NCBI RefSeq assembly: GCF_003046475.1
Contig: NZ_PZZZ01000007.1
Span: 186,001 to 250,000, forward strand
Source: Mycoplana dimorpha
GTDB taxonomy: Bacteria > Pseudomonadota > Alphaproteobacteria > Rhizobiales > Rhizobiaceae
Length of the DNA stretch: 64,000 nucleotides
Reading direction: 5' to 3'
In this document: in pieces, positions 35,302-43,158 of the stretch
Layout: each line of letters starts with the position of its first letter
How positions within the stretch are numbered: the first letter of the stretch is position 1
Notes under the pieces: generated by a model
Told to the model about the DNA's origin: nothing
The model's input: only the letters and a program-made list of their open reading frames with translations
The model's database searches: none
Made by a program: the position numbers and the translations under genes

Positions 35302-35655
35302 GCCTCCCGAACCGTGCTCGGTATCGGCAGACGACACAAACCCGAGGAGATCGCGTGAAATCCTTTCATGCGATCTCCAAAGTTCCTGCCCCAGTCGATA
35401 GTCCCGGTTTCACCTTCGCGGCGGCGCCGGGCTGTCGCCTGCCCAGACATCTCTCCCCGGCCGCAGAAGTGACAGGCATTGCGAGGTGAAGCGGGCTTGT
35501 CGGAAAGGCTCTGGCGCTCGCCTTGCGCACCCTCGCAGGCCACGTTCTTCCCGCTGCGGAACCGGCAGCTGATTTCAGCGAAATTTCAGATTCCGTTCCG
35601 GACTTCAGCGTTCGACGGCGGCAGACTCTCCTTCATTCAATCGGAGGTGATCGCC
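35302..35655. other. Intergenic stretch downstream of preA
   Basis: 354 bases with no supported gene apart from the imperfect palindrome at 35346-35378. The rest shows no promoter, hairpin with T-tract or family protein that I can recognise. The ribosome site of the small ORF at 35656 lies at its right end. Confidence 0.5.
35346..35378. repeat. Palindromic element downstream of preA (REP-like)
   Basis: GGAGATCGCGTGAAA, loop TCC, TTTCATGCGATCTCC: 15-base arms with one mismatch, 45 bases after the preA stop. The core AGATCGCGTGAAA recurs in the larger palindrome at 37542-37595, so the two belong to one repeat family. It may stabilise the 3' end of preTA mRNA; there is no T-tract. Confidence 0.65.
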
Positions 35656-35874
35656 ATGATGACGCACTGCCACGAAAGGACCGCCTATCGCGAGCGCCGC
35701 GACGAACTGATCGAGCTGATCGCCTCCGGCATCACCGCCTATCCCGGCACAGAGATGGGCTATCTCATCGACATGCTTTCGTACGATGCCGCAGAGGCGA
35801 GGCCGAGCAAGGCACGGTGCGTCTGGTCGTGGCGCGCGATCTTCAGCCTTGGCGCGGTCGCGCGCTTGACTTGA
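35656..35874 (+). CDS. Small hypothetical protein (72 aa)
   Basis: Not recognised. MMTHCHERTAYRERRDELIELIASGITAYPGTEMGYLIDMLSYDAAEARPSKAR is hydrophilic and probably helical; the last 15 residues are hydrophobic (WRAIFSLGAVARL). Support is a strong ribosome site, GGAGGTGATCGCC, before ATG 35656. It lies 94 bases upstream of the winged-helix gene, so it may be cotranscribed with it. The basic, atypical C-terminus could come from a frameshift. Confidence 0.5.
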   Translation: MMTHCHERTAYRERRDELIELIASGITAYPGTEMGYLIDMLSYDAAEARPSKARCVWSWRAIFSLGAVARLT

Positions 35875-35968
35875 CGCCGCTGCGGCGTTCCGATGGAGAC
35901 GGCATTCGGCAGGATCTCCATCGGCGCACCAGAGTGGCGATCAGCGGCTGTTCCACCTCGGCGACTGC

Positions 35969-37543
35969 GTGCTCGACCTCGCCCGCGGCACGCTGGTCCG
36001 CTCGGGCACGCCCGTCGCCATCCGTCCCAAGACCTTTCTGCTGCTTTCCCATCTCGCGCGCCATCGCGGTACGGTCCTTTCCAAGGATGCGCTGCTCGAC
36101 GCCGTCTGGCCGGACGTGACGGTGACAGAGGATTCGCTGACGCAGTGCGTTCGCGACGCCCGGAGGGTGCTGGGCAACGAGGCGCAGCAACTGCTTCGGA
36201 CGGTGCCGCGGCGCGGCTATGTCCTGGCCTTACCCGATGCGTCGGCGCCGTTGCCTGCCGCTTCGCTTCAGGCGACCGCGCAAGATGCGGCCCTGCATCG
36301 CCCGCCGGAGCCGACGGTCGCCGTGCTTCCCTTCAAGAATACGGGCGACAATTCGAACGACGGGTTGTTCATCGACGGCATCGTCGAAGAGATCACCAAC
36401 GGCCTGGCGCGCTTCAAGACCGTTGCGGTGATCGCCCGCAATTCCGCCTTCGCCTATCGCGGCGAGCCGGGTACGGCCGGCGCAACGATCGGCAAGGCGC
36501 TTGGCGTCGAATTCGTGGTGGAAGGATCGGTTCGCAGGCTAGGTCCGCGCCTGAGCATCGCAGCGTCCTTGAGCGACGCGCGCGACGGCCTTCGCCTCTG
36601 GGGGGAGACGTTTTCCGGCGACGGCAGCGACCTTTTCGCGCTGAGCGAGACCATCGCCTACCGTATCATTTCGCGGCTGGTGGCGAATATCGAGGGCGCT
36701 GTCCTGCACCGCCCGGCCGCATCGGCACCTGAGAGCATCGACGCGTTCGAGCACCTGACCCGCGGCATCGCGCTGCTGCGCAGCTATGGCGACGGCGTGA
36801 ACGAACGGGCGCGTGCGCATTTCCTGCGCGCCATCGCGCTCGACGAACGATACGGGCTTGCTCATGCTTATCTCGCACTGACCGATCTCATCATCACCGG
36901 TTACGGCGGGGCGCCACGCGAGGCTTTGGCGGCCTGCCGGGACCGGGCACAAACGGCGCTGACGCTGGCTCCGGAGGAGGCCCGATGCCATCGCATCATG
37001 GGGATGGTCCTTCTTTGCTATCGAGAGCATGCGGCAGCCGAGCAGCATCTGCGCCGATCGCTGGACCTCAACCCCTACGACGCCGACACGCTGATGCAGA
37101 TGGGCTACCTGCTGACAATGCGCGGGCGGGGCGAGGAAGCGCTGGAGTGGATGGATCGTGCCGTCCGCCTGAACCCGATTCACCCGCAATGGTATCATTA
37201 CGATCGCTCGATCCTGTTCTACGCCGCCGGCGAATATCGCAGGGCGGCTGAAGAACTGGCCTGCATCCCCGGTTGCGGCGTCTTGCACGACGTACGGCTT
37301 GCCGCCTGCTATGCGATGTTGGGAATGCGTACGAAGGCGGCCGCGCAGATACGGCAGGTTTTCGAAGCCAGCCCCGGCCTGCCGATCGAGGACGTCGTCA
37401 AGACGCAACTCGAGTTCGAGCGGGACGAGGACGTCGAACATCTCGTGCGCGGCGTGCAACTGGCGCTGGACTGGTTTCACGGTGACGACGTGTCCGCCTC
37501 GGAGCGGTCGGCGCCGTGCTCTTCCTTTCCGAAGAAACGCTAA
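35969..37543 (+). CDS. Winged-helix (OmpR-type) regulator fused to adenylate-cyclase-like TPR domain; 5' end uncertain
   Basis: 524 residues from GTG 35969. Residues 1-95 are a trans_reg_C winged helix (VAIRPKTFLLLSHLARHRGTVLSKDALLDAVWPDVTVTEDSLTQCVRDARRVLG ... RTVPRRGYVL). About 115-250 is the TolB-like module FTVAVLPFKN...GLFIDGIVEEITNGLARFKTVAVIARNSAFAYRG seen in CadC/adenylate-cyclase-like proteins. TPRs follow (about 260-500). Homologous domains begin several residues before this GTG: the same frame upstream reads DQRLFHLGDCVLDLARG with no start codon back to a stop at 35867. ATG 35893 in another frame could be the original start if one base was lost or gained. No cyclase catalytic domain is present. 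Confidence 0.65.
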   Translation: MLDLARGTLVRSGTPVAIRPKTFLLLSHLARHRGTVLSKDALLDAVWPDVTVTEDSLTQCVRDARRVLGNEAQQLLRTVPRRGYVLALPDASAPLPAASLQATAQDAALHRPPEPTVAVLPFKNTGDNSNDGLFIDGIVEEITNGLARFKTVAVIARNSAFAYRGEPGTAGATIGKALGVEFVVEGSVRRLGPRLSIAASLSDARDGLRLWGETFSGDGSDLFALSETIAYRIISRLVANIEGAVLHRPAASAPESIDAFEHLTRGIALLRSYGDGVNERARAHFLRAIALDERYGLAHAYLALTDLIITGYGGAPREALAACRDRAQTALTLAPEEARCHRIMGMVLLCYREHAAAEQHLRRSLDLNPYDADTLMQMGYLLTMRGRGEEALEWMDRAVRLNPIHPQWYHYDRSILFYAAGEYRRAAEELACIPGCGVLHDVRLAACYAMLGMRTKAAAQIRQVFEASPGLPIEDVVKTQLEFERDEDVEHLVRGVQLALDWFHGDDVSASERSAPCSSFPKKR

Positions 37544-37595
37544 AGCAGATCGCGTGAAAATACGCCGCGGAATGCGTTTTCACGCGATCTGCTTT
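37542..37595. repeat. Long perfect palindrome at the 3' end of the winged-helix/TPR gene
   Basis: 19-base arms AAAGCAGATCGCGTGAAAA (37542-37560) and its exact complement (37577-37595) around a 16-base loop. The left arm overlaps the stop codon. The core AGATCGCGTGAAA is shared with 35346-35378. Such elements are scattered through rhizobial intergenic DNA; it can also act as a transcript-end hairpin. Confidence 0.8.
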
Positions 37596-37865
37596 GGGAA
37601 TGCCTGGATTTGCGCTCGACGCGCGCCCGCCTTCCCGCCCACACTGCGATGAACTGTCTCCAGGCGCGAAACGCATCGGTGCCTACGGCGCCGGGCCGCC
37701 ATTCACGGAGATAGACCGACCTCGGCGATCGCCTCGCGTCGCACCCGGCCCTTCGGCTGCTTGCCATCAGGCCAGCTATCCTCTCCTCGGCAATCCCGGC
37801 GCACACCTGACGCCGGTGCTGCGCCATGCTAAAGCGGATGGACCGCATCAACCGGAAGCATATTT
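37596..37865. other. Intergenic stretch between the palindrome and the DMT transporter gene
   Basis: 270 bases. I see no supported gene. It should contain the promoter of the DMT-family gene; the only clear element is the ribosome site GGAAG at its right end. Confidence 0.5.
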
Positions 37866-38804
37866 GTGAATCAGAAGACGCATCGCATCGGCGCAGCCGC
37901 CACCGCAAGCCCGACCGTCATGCGCAGGGAGCGGCTGCTCGGCCATCTGGCCATGTTGCTGTTTTCCGCCCTGATCGCCGGCTCCTTTTCGTTCGGCGGG
38001 CTTGCGGCCCAGCATATGGATGCCGCCCCGCTGACGCTGTGGCGCTACCTGCTGACCGTGCTGGTGATGGCGGTGCTTGCCCTCGGCATGTTTCGGGCGC
38101 CGCTCGTCCGCCCCGTCCAGCCATGGCGATTCCTGATCCTTGGCGGGCTGATCGCCTTCTACATGCTGACGATGTTCACGGCGCTCGAATTCACCGATCC
38201 GGTCTCCACCGGCGCCGTCTTCACGCTGATGCCGCTCCTGAGCGCCGGCTTCGCACTCCTGTTCGTCGGCCAGCGCACGCGCTCGGGCGTGCTGACTGCG
38301 CTGATGATTGCCGCCGTCGGCGCCATCTGGGTGATCTTCCGCGGCAATGTCGAGGCGATCCTGTCCTTCGACATCGGACGGGGCGAAATCATCTTCTTCA
38401 CCGGCGTTACCGCGCACGCAGCCTACGTACCGCTGATCCGCAAGTTCGACCGCGGCGAGAACCCGGTGGCCTTCGGCTTCTGGGTTACCGTCGCTTCGGC
38501 ACTCTGCCTGCTCCCGATCGGCGCACGCGAGCTTGCGGCGACCGATTTCACCGCATTGCCGCTGTCCGTCTATGTGGCGGTCGCCTATCTCGCCGTCGTC
38601 ACCACCGCGATCACATTCCTGCTGCTGCAATTCGCCTCGATGCGGCTGCCGGCGCCGAAGGTGCTGGGATACGGCTATCTCACCCCGAGCTTCATCATCC
38701 TGCTTGAAGGCTTGCTTGGCCACGGCTGGCCCCCAGCGTCCGTCCTCGCCGGCGCCATTGTCACCGCCTGCGGCCTTGTCGCCATGGCGCGCTTGCCGGA
38801 CTGA
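37866..38804 (+). CDS. DMT-superfamily (EamA) transporter
   Basis: Ten-helix drug/metabolite exporter of the inner membrane, 312 residues, with two EamA repeats. First repeat: LLFSALIAGSFSFGGLAAQHMDAAPLTLWRYLLTVLVMAVLAL; second starts near 180 (IIFFTGVTAHAAYVPLIRKF) and ends ASMRLPAPKVLGYGYLTPSFIILLEGLLGHGWPPASVLAGAIVTACGLV. The start is GTG 37866 with GGAAG upstream; ATG 37920 is possible. Substrate unknown. Confidence 0.85.
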   Translation: MNQKTHRIGAAATASPTVMRRERLLGHLAMLLFSALIAGSFSFGGLAAQHMDAAPLTLWRYLLTVLVMAVLALGMFRAPLVRPVQPWRFLILGGLIAFYMLTMFTALEFTDPVSTGAVFTLMPLLSAGFALLFVGQRTRSGVLTALMIAAVGAIWVIFRGNVEAILSFDIGRGEIIFFTGVTAHAAYVPLIRKFDRGENPVAFGFWVTVASALCLLPIGARELAATDFTALPLSVYVAVAYLAVVTTAITFLLLQFASMRLPAPKVLGYGYLTPSFIILLEGLLGHGWPPASVLAGAIVTACGLVAMARLPD

Positions 38805-38923
38805 CGACACGCACTGCGAATGGATGCCGAAGCTGACCCGCCGTTCAGAAAAAGTTCATGCCGGGGTGTCAAAGCAGGGCGCTCGCGGCCCTGGGGTCGG
38901 GGCACGGTAACGAGGGGCTCGAG

Positions 38924-40342
38924 ATGACTGACGACAGCCGGTCCGTAGCGGACCTGCCCGCGCGTTGGGGACGCGCAGCACGCACTGCGTCGCTTGTTGC
39001 CGGCGTCATCTTTTGCGCAGGGCTGTTCGGCATCCTGACCCGCCCCGTCGGTTTCCTGGCGGCGTTCTGGCCCGCAAACGCCATCTTGCTCGGCATGATG
39101 ATCCGCAGTCCGCACCTGGCTTCATCTGCGGGCTGGTCCGGCGCCTTCGCCGGCTACGTGGCGGCCGATCTCGTGACGGGCGGGGCACTCGGCCTGACCC
39201 TTTGGATGACCTGCGCCAATCTCGCCGAGGCAGCGGTCGGCTATCTGCTGTTCCGCCGCCTGTCCGAGGATCACCAGCGCCTGCGCTGGCCGCAATCGAT
39301 CATGCTCCTCTTCGCCGTCTGCTGCTGCGCCGCGGCCGCGAGTGCCTTCATCGGCGCCGGCGCGGCACGCCTCGTCTTCAACCGGGACTTTGCGACCGGC
39401 GTGGAATACTGGTTCGGCACCGAACTGGCCAACGCCATCGTCGTCCTGCCGGTTATCCTGACCGCGCCCCGGTTGCGCGACATCCCCTGGACCACGCGAG
39501 CCTTGGCCACAGCCGCAGACGGACGCGACTGGAAGCCGGCCGCAGCGCTTGCCGTCTGCATCCTGCTTGGCAACCTGATGGAGGGACCGGGCTCGTTCGC
39601 CTTTCCGGTTCCGGCGCTGTTGTGGTGCGCGGTCAGTTACCCGCTGTTTGTCACCGCGGCGCTGACGCTCGTCTTCAGCATGTGGGGCATGGTGATCGTC
39701 ACCGGATCCTTCGCGACGCTACCCCCCGACATAGACCTGCTGACATGGGGCAAGTCGATCCGACTGGCGCTTGCCTTGATCGCACTGGCGCCACTCACCG
39801 TGGCCAGCGTCACCGCCACGCGCAACGAGCTCCTGAAGCGCCTGCAGGACTCGGTCGATCACGATGCGCTGACCCGTGCCCTCGCCCGCAGCGCGTTCAT
39901 CGAACGAAGCGAACGACTGCTGGGAACACCCGGCAGCGCAGCCGTCCTGATGCTCGACGTGGATCGGTTCAAGTCGGTCAACGACCGCCATGGACATGCT
40001 GGCGGGGACGCGGCACTGGTCGCCTTCGCCGATTCGGTGAGCCGGGCGCTCCGCAAGGACGACCTGTTCGGCCGGCTGGGGGGCGAGGAATTCGCCGTCT
40101 TCTTTCCGCGCACAACGCGCGACGAGGCCATGGCCATTGCCGAACACATCCGTCGGTCGGTGGAGGAACGTCAGGTCGATCTCGGCAGTGGGCACCGGAT
40201 CCCGATTACCGTGAGCGGCGGGCTCACTTTCCATGCCGCACCTGCCGCCCCTTCGCTGGATGCCCTGCTGGCGCGCGCCGATGCCGCCCTTTACCGGGCG
40301 AAAGCCGAGGGCCGCAACCGGATCGTCGCCTACCGCGGCTGA
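38924..40342 (+). CDS. MASE1-GGDEF diguanylate cyclase
   Basis: Membrane-bound cyclic-di-GMP synthase, 472 residues. The N-terminal MASE1 sensor has about eight transmembrane helices (TASLVAGVIFCAGLFGILTRPVGFLAAFWPANAILLGMMIRSP). The GGDEF domain starts near 305 (DHDALTRALARSAFIERSERLL); active-site motif GGEEF is in FGRLGGEEFAVFFPR. RKDD five residues earlier is an RxxD inhibitory site, so product feedback is likely. Start ATG 38924 follows GAGGGG. No EAL domain. It sits in the segment between preA and rutR. Confidence 0.9.
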   Translation: MTDDSRSVADLPARWGRAARTASLVAGVIFCAGLFGILTRPVGFLAAFWPANAILLGMMIRSPHLASSAGWSGAFAGYVAADLVTGGALGLTLWMTCANLAEAAVGYLLFRRLSEDHQRLRWPQSIMLLFAVCCCAAAASAFIGAGAARLVFNRDFATGVEYWFGTELANAIVVLPVILTAPRLRDIPWTTRALATAADGRDWKPAAALAVCILLGNLMEGPGSFAFPVPALLWCAVSYPLFVTAALTLVFSMWGMVIVTGSFATLPPDIDLLTWGKSIRLALALIALAPLTVASVTATRNELLKRLQDSVDHDALTRALARSAFIERSERLLGTPGSAAVLMLDVDRFKSVNDRHGHAGGDAALVAFADSVSRALRKDDLFGRLGGEEFAVFFPRTTRDEAMAIAEHIRRSVEERQVDLGSGHRIPITVSGGLTFHAAPAAPSLDALLARADAALYRAKAEGRNRIVAYRG

Positions 40343-40358
40343 ACGAGACCCATCGGGC

Positions 40359-41009
40359 TCAGGACCCCTGATCCCGGATCTGCAGGCCGCCGATGAAAAG
40401 CTGCTCCAGGAAGCGGGCGGCATCGTCGAAGCGGCTTTCATCCGCCTTCTCCTCCCCCAGCACCGCACGCACCTGCACGTCGAAATCGGCGTAATGCTGC
40501 GTCGTCGACCAGATCGAGAAGATCAGGTGGTAGGGATCGCAGGCGACGATCTTGCCGGCCTTGGCCCAGGCGCGGATCACCGCCGCCTTCTCGTCGACCA
40601 GCGCCTTGAGCGGCCCCTTCAGTTCGTCCTCGATGTTCGGCGCCCCGCGCAGCACCTCGTTGGCAAAGAGCCGGCTCTCGCGGGGAAAATCCCGCGCCAT
40701 TTCCAGCTTGCGGCGGATGTAGCTGCGGAACTCCGCCACCGGGTTTCCCTCCGCGTCGAACTCGCGCAGCGGGTCGAGCCAGGTGTCGAGCACGCGTGTG
40801 ATCAGCGCGCGATGCATCGCCTCCTTGGTGCGGAAATAATAGAGCAGGTTGGGCTTCGACATGCCGGCGACCTCGGCGATCTGGTCGACCGTGGCGCCGC
40901 GATAACCGTGCAGCGAAAACACTTCGAGCGCCGCTTCCAGGATGCGCTCTTCCTTTTGCTCCTGGATCCGCGTGCGTCGCTGCGTCCTTGCTGCTCTCGG
41001 TGGAACCAT
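40359..41009 (-). CDS. rutR: RutR-like TetR-family pyrimidine regulator
   Basis: TetR-type repressor of pyrimidine degradation. 216 residues: helix-turn-helix ATVDQIAEVAGMSKPNLLYYFRTKEAMHRALI (about 39-70); the C-terminal domain with YIRRKLEMARDFPRESRLFANEVLRGAPNIEDELKGPLKALVDEKAAVIRAWAKAGKI matches RutR/YcdC, which binds uracil (and thymine) in E. coli. It faces away from the amidohydrolase gene, with a RutR-like operator between them. It should sense pathway substrate. Confidence 0.88.
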   Translation of the reverse strand: MVPPRAARTQRRTRIQEQKEERILEAALEVFSLHGYRGATVDQIAEVAGMSKPNLLYYFRTKEAMHRALITRVLDTWLDPLREFDAEGNPVAEFRSYIRRKLEMARDFPRESRLFANEVLRGAPNIEDELKGPLKALVDEKAAVIRAWAKAGKIVACDPYHLIFSIWSTTQHYADFDVQVRAVLGEEKADESRFDDAARFLEQLFIGGLQIRDQGS

Positions 41010-41289
41010 CTCTTCCCTTCGCCTTCCGGCCGACGTAAAACCGCGGCCAAAATCATCAGTTTAGCCCGCCACCATAATTTCCGGGCGAAGCCGGCGGTTT
41101 TTCAATTTTTCGACTTGAGTGCCGCCATGGAAGCTGTAGTGTTTACCAACCGGTCAAATTATCGGCGACTTGCGGATCAAACGCAACCGCCGTTCGGAGG
41201 CGCACAAAAACAAATCGCGCCCGCTGGCCGGCGGGAACACATAGGTGGTCTTCGCAAGAGGTCCGCCGGGAACATTGGGAGCTAGTGAC
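41010..41289. promoter_or_regulatory. Divergent promoter region rutR / amidohydrolase
   Basis: 280 bases between divergent genes, with AT-rich stretches (TTTTTCAATTTTTCGACTTGAG at 41097-41118) fitting promoters. It contains the RutR-like operator at 41142-41157, 133 bases from each of the two start codons. Confidence 0.6.
41142..41157 (+). promoter_or_regulatory. RutR-like operator
   Basis: TTTACCAACCGGTCAA matches the E. coli RutR site TTGACCA-NN-TGGTCAA at 12 of 14 specified positions. It lies between rutR and the amidohydrolase gene, where an autoregulated repressor would bind. Confidence 0.68.
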
Positions 41290-42540
41290 ATGGCCGCACC
41301 CGGCAAGAACATGCGCGTCAATGCCGACCGCCTGTGGGACAGCCTTATGGACATGGCGACGATCGGCCCCGGCGTCGCCGGCGGCAACAATCGCCAGACC
41401 CTGACCGACGCCGATGCCGAAGGCCGCAGCCTGTTCCAGCGCTGGTGCGAGGCGGCGGGCATGACCCTTGCCGTCGACAAGATGGGCACGATGTTCTTCA
41501 CCCGGCCCGGCACTGACCCGGACGCGCTGCCGGTTTACATCGGCAGCCACCTCGACACCCAGCCGACCGGCGGCAAGTTCGACGGCGTGCTCGGGGTGCT
41601 GTCCGGCCTCGAGGTCGTCCGCTCGATGAACGACCTCGGCATCAAGACGAAGCACCCGATCGTCGTTACCAACTGGACGAACGAGGAAGGCGCGCGCTTC
41701 GCCCCTCCCATGCTCGCCTCCGGCGTCTTCGCCGGCGCGCTGACGCTCGACTACGCCTATTCGCGCAAGGACCCGGGCGGCAAGACCTTCGGCGACGAGC
41801 TGAAGCGCATCGGCTGGGTCGGTGACGAAGAGGTCGGCGCGCGCAAGATGCACGCCTATTTCGAGTACCATATCGAGCAGGGCCCGATCCTCGAGATCGA
41901 GAACAAGCAGATCGGCGTCGTCACCCACTGCCAGGGCTTCTGGTGGCTCGAGTTCACGCTCACAGGCCGCGAGGCGCACACCGGCTCCACGCCGATGGCC
42001 CATCGCGTCAATGCCGGCCTGGCCATGTCGCGTATCATCGAGATGGTGCAGGCGGTGGCGATGGACAACCAGCCGGGCGCGGTCGGCGGCGTCGGCCAGG
42101 TGTTCTTCACGCCCAATTCGCGAAACGTCCTGCCCGGCAAGGTAGTCTTCACCGTCGATATCCGCTCGCCGGACAAGGCGAAGCTCGACGGCATGCGGGC
42201 CAGGATCGAGGCCGAGGCGCCGAAGATCTGCGAGGCGTTGGGCGTCGGCTGTTCGATCGAGGCGGTCGGCCACTACGCTCCCGTCGCCTTCGACCCGAAG
42301 CTCGTCGCCACTGTGCGCAAGGCCGCCGAGGATCTCGGCTACAGCCACATGGACATCGTCTCCGGCGCCGGCCACGACGCCTGCTGGGCCGCGAAGGTGG
42401 CGCCCACGACCATGATCTTCTGCCCCTGCGTCGGCGGCCTTTCGCACAACGAGGCCGAGGAGATCTCAAAGGACTGGGCCAGCGCCGGCGCCGACGTGCT
42501 CCTCCACGCGGTAATAGAGACGGCGGGGATTGTGGAGTAG
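41290..42540 (+). CDS. Zn-dependent N-carbamoyl amidohydrolase (beta-ureidopropionase, AmaB/PydC type)
   Basis: M20-family hydrolase that would cut N-carbamoyl-beta-alanine to beta-alanine, CO2 and NH3, the third step of reductive pyrimidine breakdown. 416 residues: metal ligands in GSHLDTQPTGGKFDGVLGV (about 85), NWTNEEGARF (about 128) and FEYHIEQGPILE (about 192); dimer-domain GREAHTGSTPM; last ligand H in GGLSHNEAE (about 386). Family includes allantoate and L-carbamoyl-amino-acid amidohydrolases; context decides. ATG 41290 follows GGGAG. Confidence 0.88.
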   Translation: MAAPGKNMRVNADRLWDSLMDMATIGPGVAGGNNRQTLTDADAEGRSLFQRWCEAAGMTLAVDKMGTMFFTRPGTDPDALPVYIGSHLDTQPTGGKFDGVLGVLSGLEVVRSMNDLGIKTKHPIVVTNWTNEEGARFAPPMLASGVFAGALTLDYAYSRKDPGGKTFGDELKRIGWVGDEEVGARKMHAYFEYHIEQGPILEIENKQIGVVTHCQGFWWLEFTLTGREAHTGSTPMAHRVNAGLAMSRIIEMVQAVAMDNQPGAVGGVGQVFFTPNSRNVLPGKVVFTVDIRSPDKAKLDGMRARIEAEAPKICEALGVGCSIEAVGHYAPVAFDPKLVATVRKAAEDLGYSHMDIVSGAGHDACWAAKVAPTTMIFCPCVGGLSHNEAEEISKDWASAGADVLLHAVIETAGIVE

Positions 42541-42572
42541 AGTGCTGCAGCCGAGCAAACTGGGATAGTTAC

Positions 42573-42785
42573 ATGGGGCGCCCGAGGGAAATATCACCGG
42601 AAGAACGTGCTGAACTCATCCGTCAGGGATACAGGCCGGTCGAGATCTGGGTGCCGGACCTGACGAGCGAGACGTTCCGGAAGCGAGTTGAACTGGAGGC
42701 GCGGCGGATCGCGGAAGCCGACGCGGAAGACGACATCGGAGGCTGGATCGCAGCCGTCGGTCCGACGGAGTGGGACAAGCCGTGA
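42573..42785 (+). CDS. MazE-like antitoxin (DUF3018 family)
   Basis: 70 residues: MGRPREISPEERAELIRQGYRPVEIWVPDLTSETFRKRVELEARRIAEADAEDDIGGWI. This pattern (RQGYRPVEIWVPD then an acidic tail) is that of DUF3018 antitoxins found just before MazF/PemK toxins. It presumably binds operator DNA by its N-terminus and the toxin by its C-terminus. Its stop overlaps the toxin GTG by 4 bases. It starts 32 bases after the amidohydrolase stop, so the pair is inside the pyrimidine operon. Confidence 0.8.
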   Translation: MGRPREISPEERAELIRQGYRPVEIWVPDLTSETFRKRVELEARRIAEADAEDDIGGWIAAVGPTEWDKP

Positions 42786-43147
42786 AGCTGAGCCGGGGGG
42801 ACGTGGTCATAGCTGCTTTTCCCGGCGAACTCGGCAAGCCGCGGCCAGCCGTCATTCTTCAAGCCGACGAATTGCTGACCACCTACACGACAGCGCTTGC
42901 CTGTCCCTTCACGACCCACCTGCTCGATGCTCCGCTTCTCCGGCCGCCTGTCCAACCCAGCGCGGAGAAAGGGCTACAGCAATTATCCCAGGTGATGGTC
43001 GAAAAGATCACACCGATCAGGAAAGAGGTCATCGCGCAGCGCGTCGGCCGCCTCGCGATCCACGACATGACGAGGCTGGAGGCAGCCCTGGTGTACGTGG
43101 TCGGGCTGGCGCACATGGCGACCATACCAGAGAAACCAGAAGGATAA
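42782..43147 (+). CDS. MazF/PemK-family toxin (mRNA endoribonuclease)
   Basis: 121 residues from GTG 42782, which overlaps the antitoxin stop (GTGA). KLSRGDVVIAAFPGELGKPRPAVILQADELL is the MazF/PemK N-terminal strand pair with the conserved RGDV and GKPRPAV; ACPFTTHLLDAPLLRPPVQPSAEKGLQQLSQVMVEKITPIRKEVIAQRVGRL is the core, with S and T near the active site. Expected to cut mRNA at short motifs when free of antitoxin. 11 bases before the dihydropyrimidinase start, hence transcribed with it. Confidence 0.82.
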   Translation: MKLSRGDVVIAAFPGELGKPRPAVILQADELLTTYTTALACPFTTHLLDAPLLRPPVQPSAEKGLQQLSQVMVEKITPIRKEVIAQRVGRLAIHDMTRLEAALVYVVGLAHMATIPEKPEG

Positions 43148-43158
43148 CGGGAGCAGTC

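Noticed and set aside
36400-37540. Adenylate cyclase function for the winged-helix/TPR protein
   Set aside because: Proteins with this layout are often named adenylate cyclase, but I see no class III catalytic domain with its metal-binding aspartates; only a TolB-like module and TPRs.
42688-43158. Upstream extension of the dihydropyrimidinase frame by 157 codons
   Set aside because: This part overlaps the MazEF-like genes in another frame and is not homologous to dihydropyrimidinases; ATG 43159 with GGGAG fits the family start.
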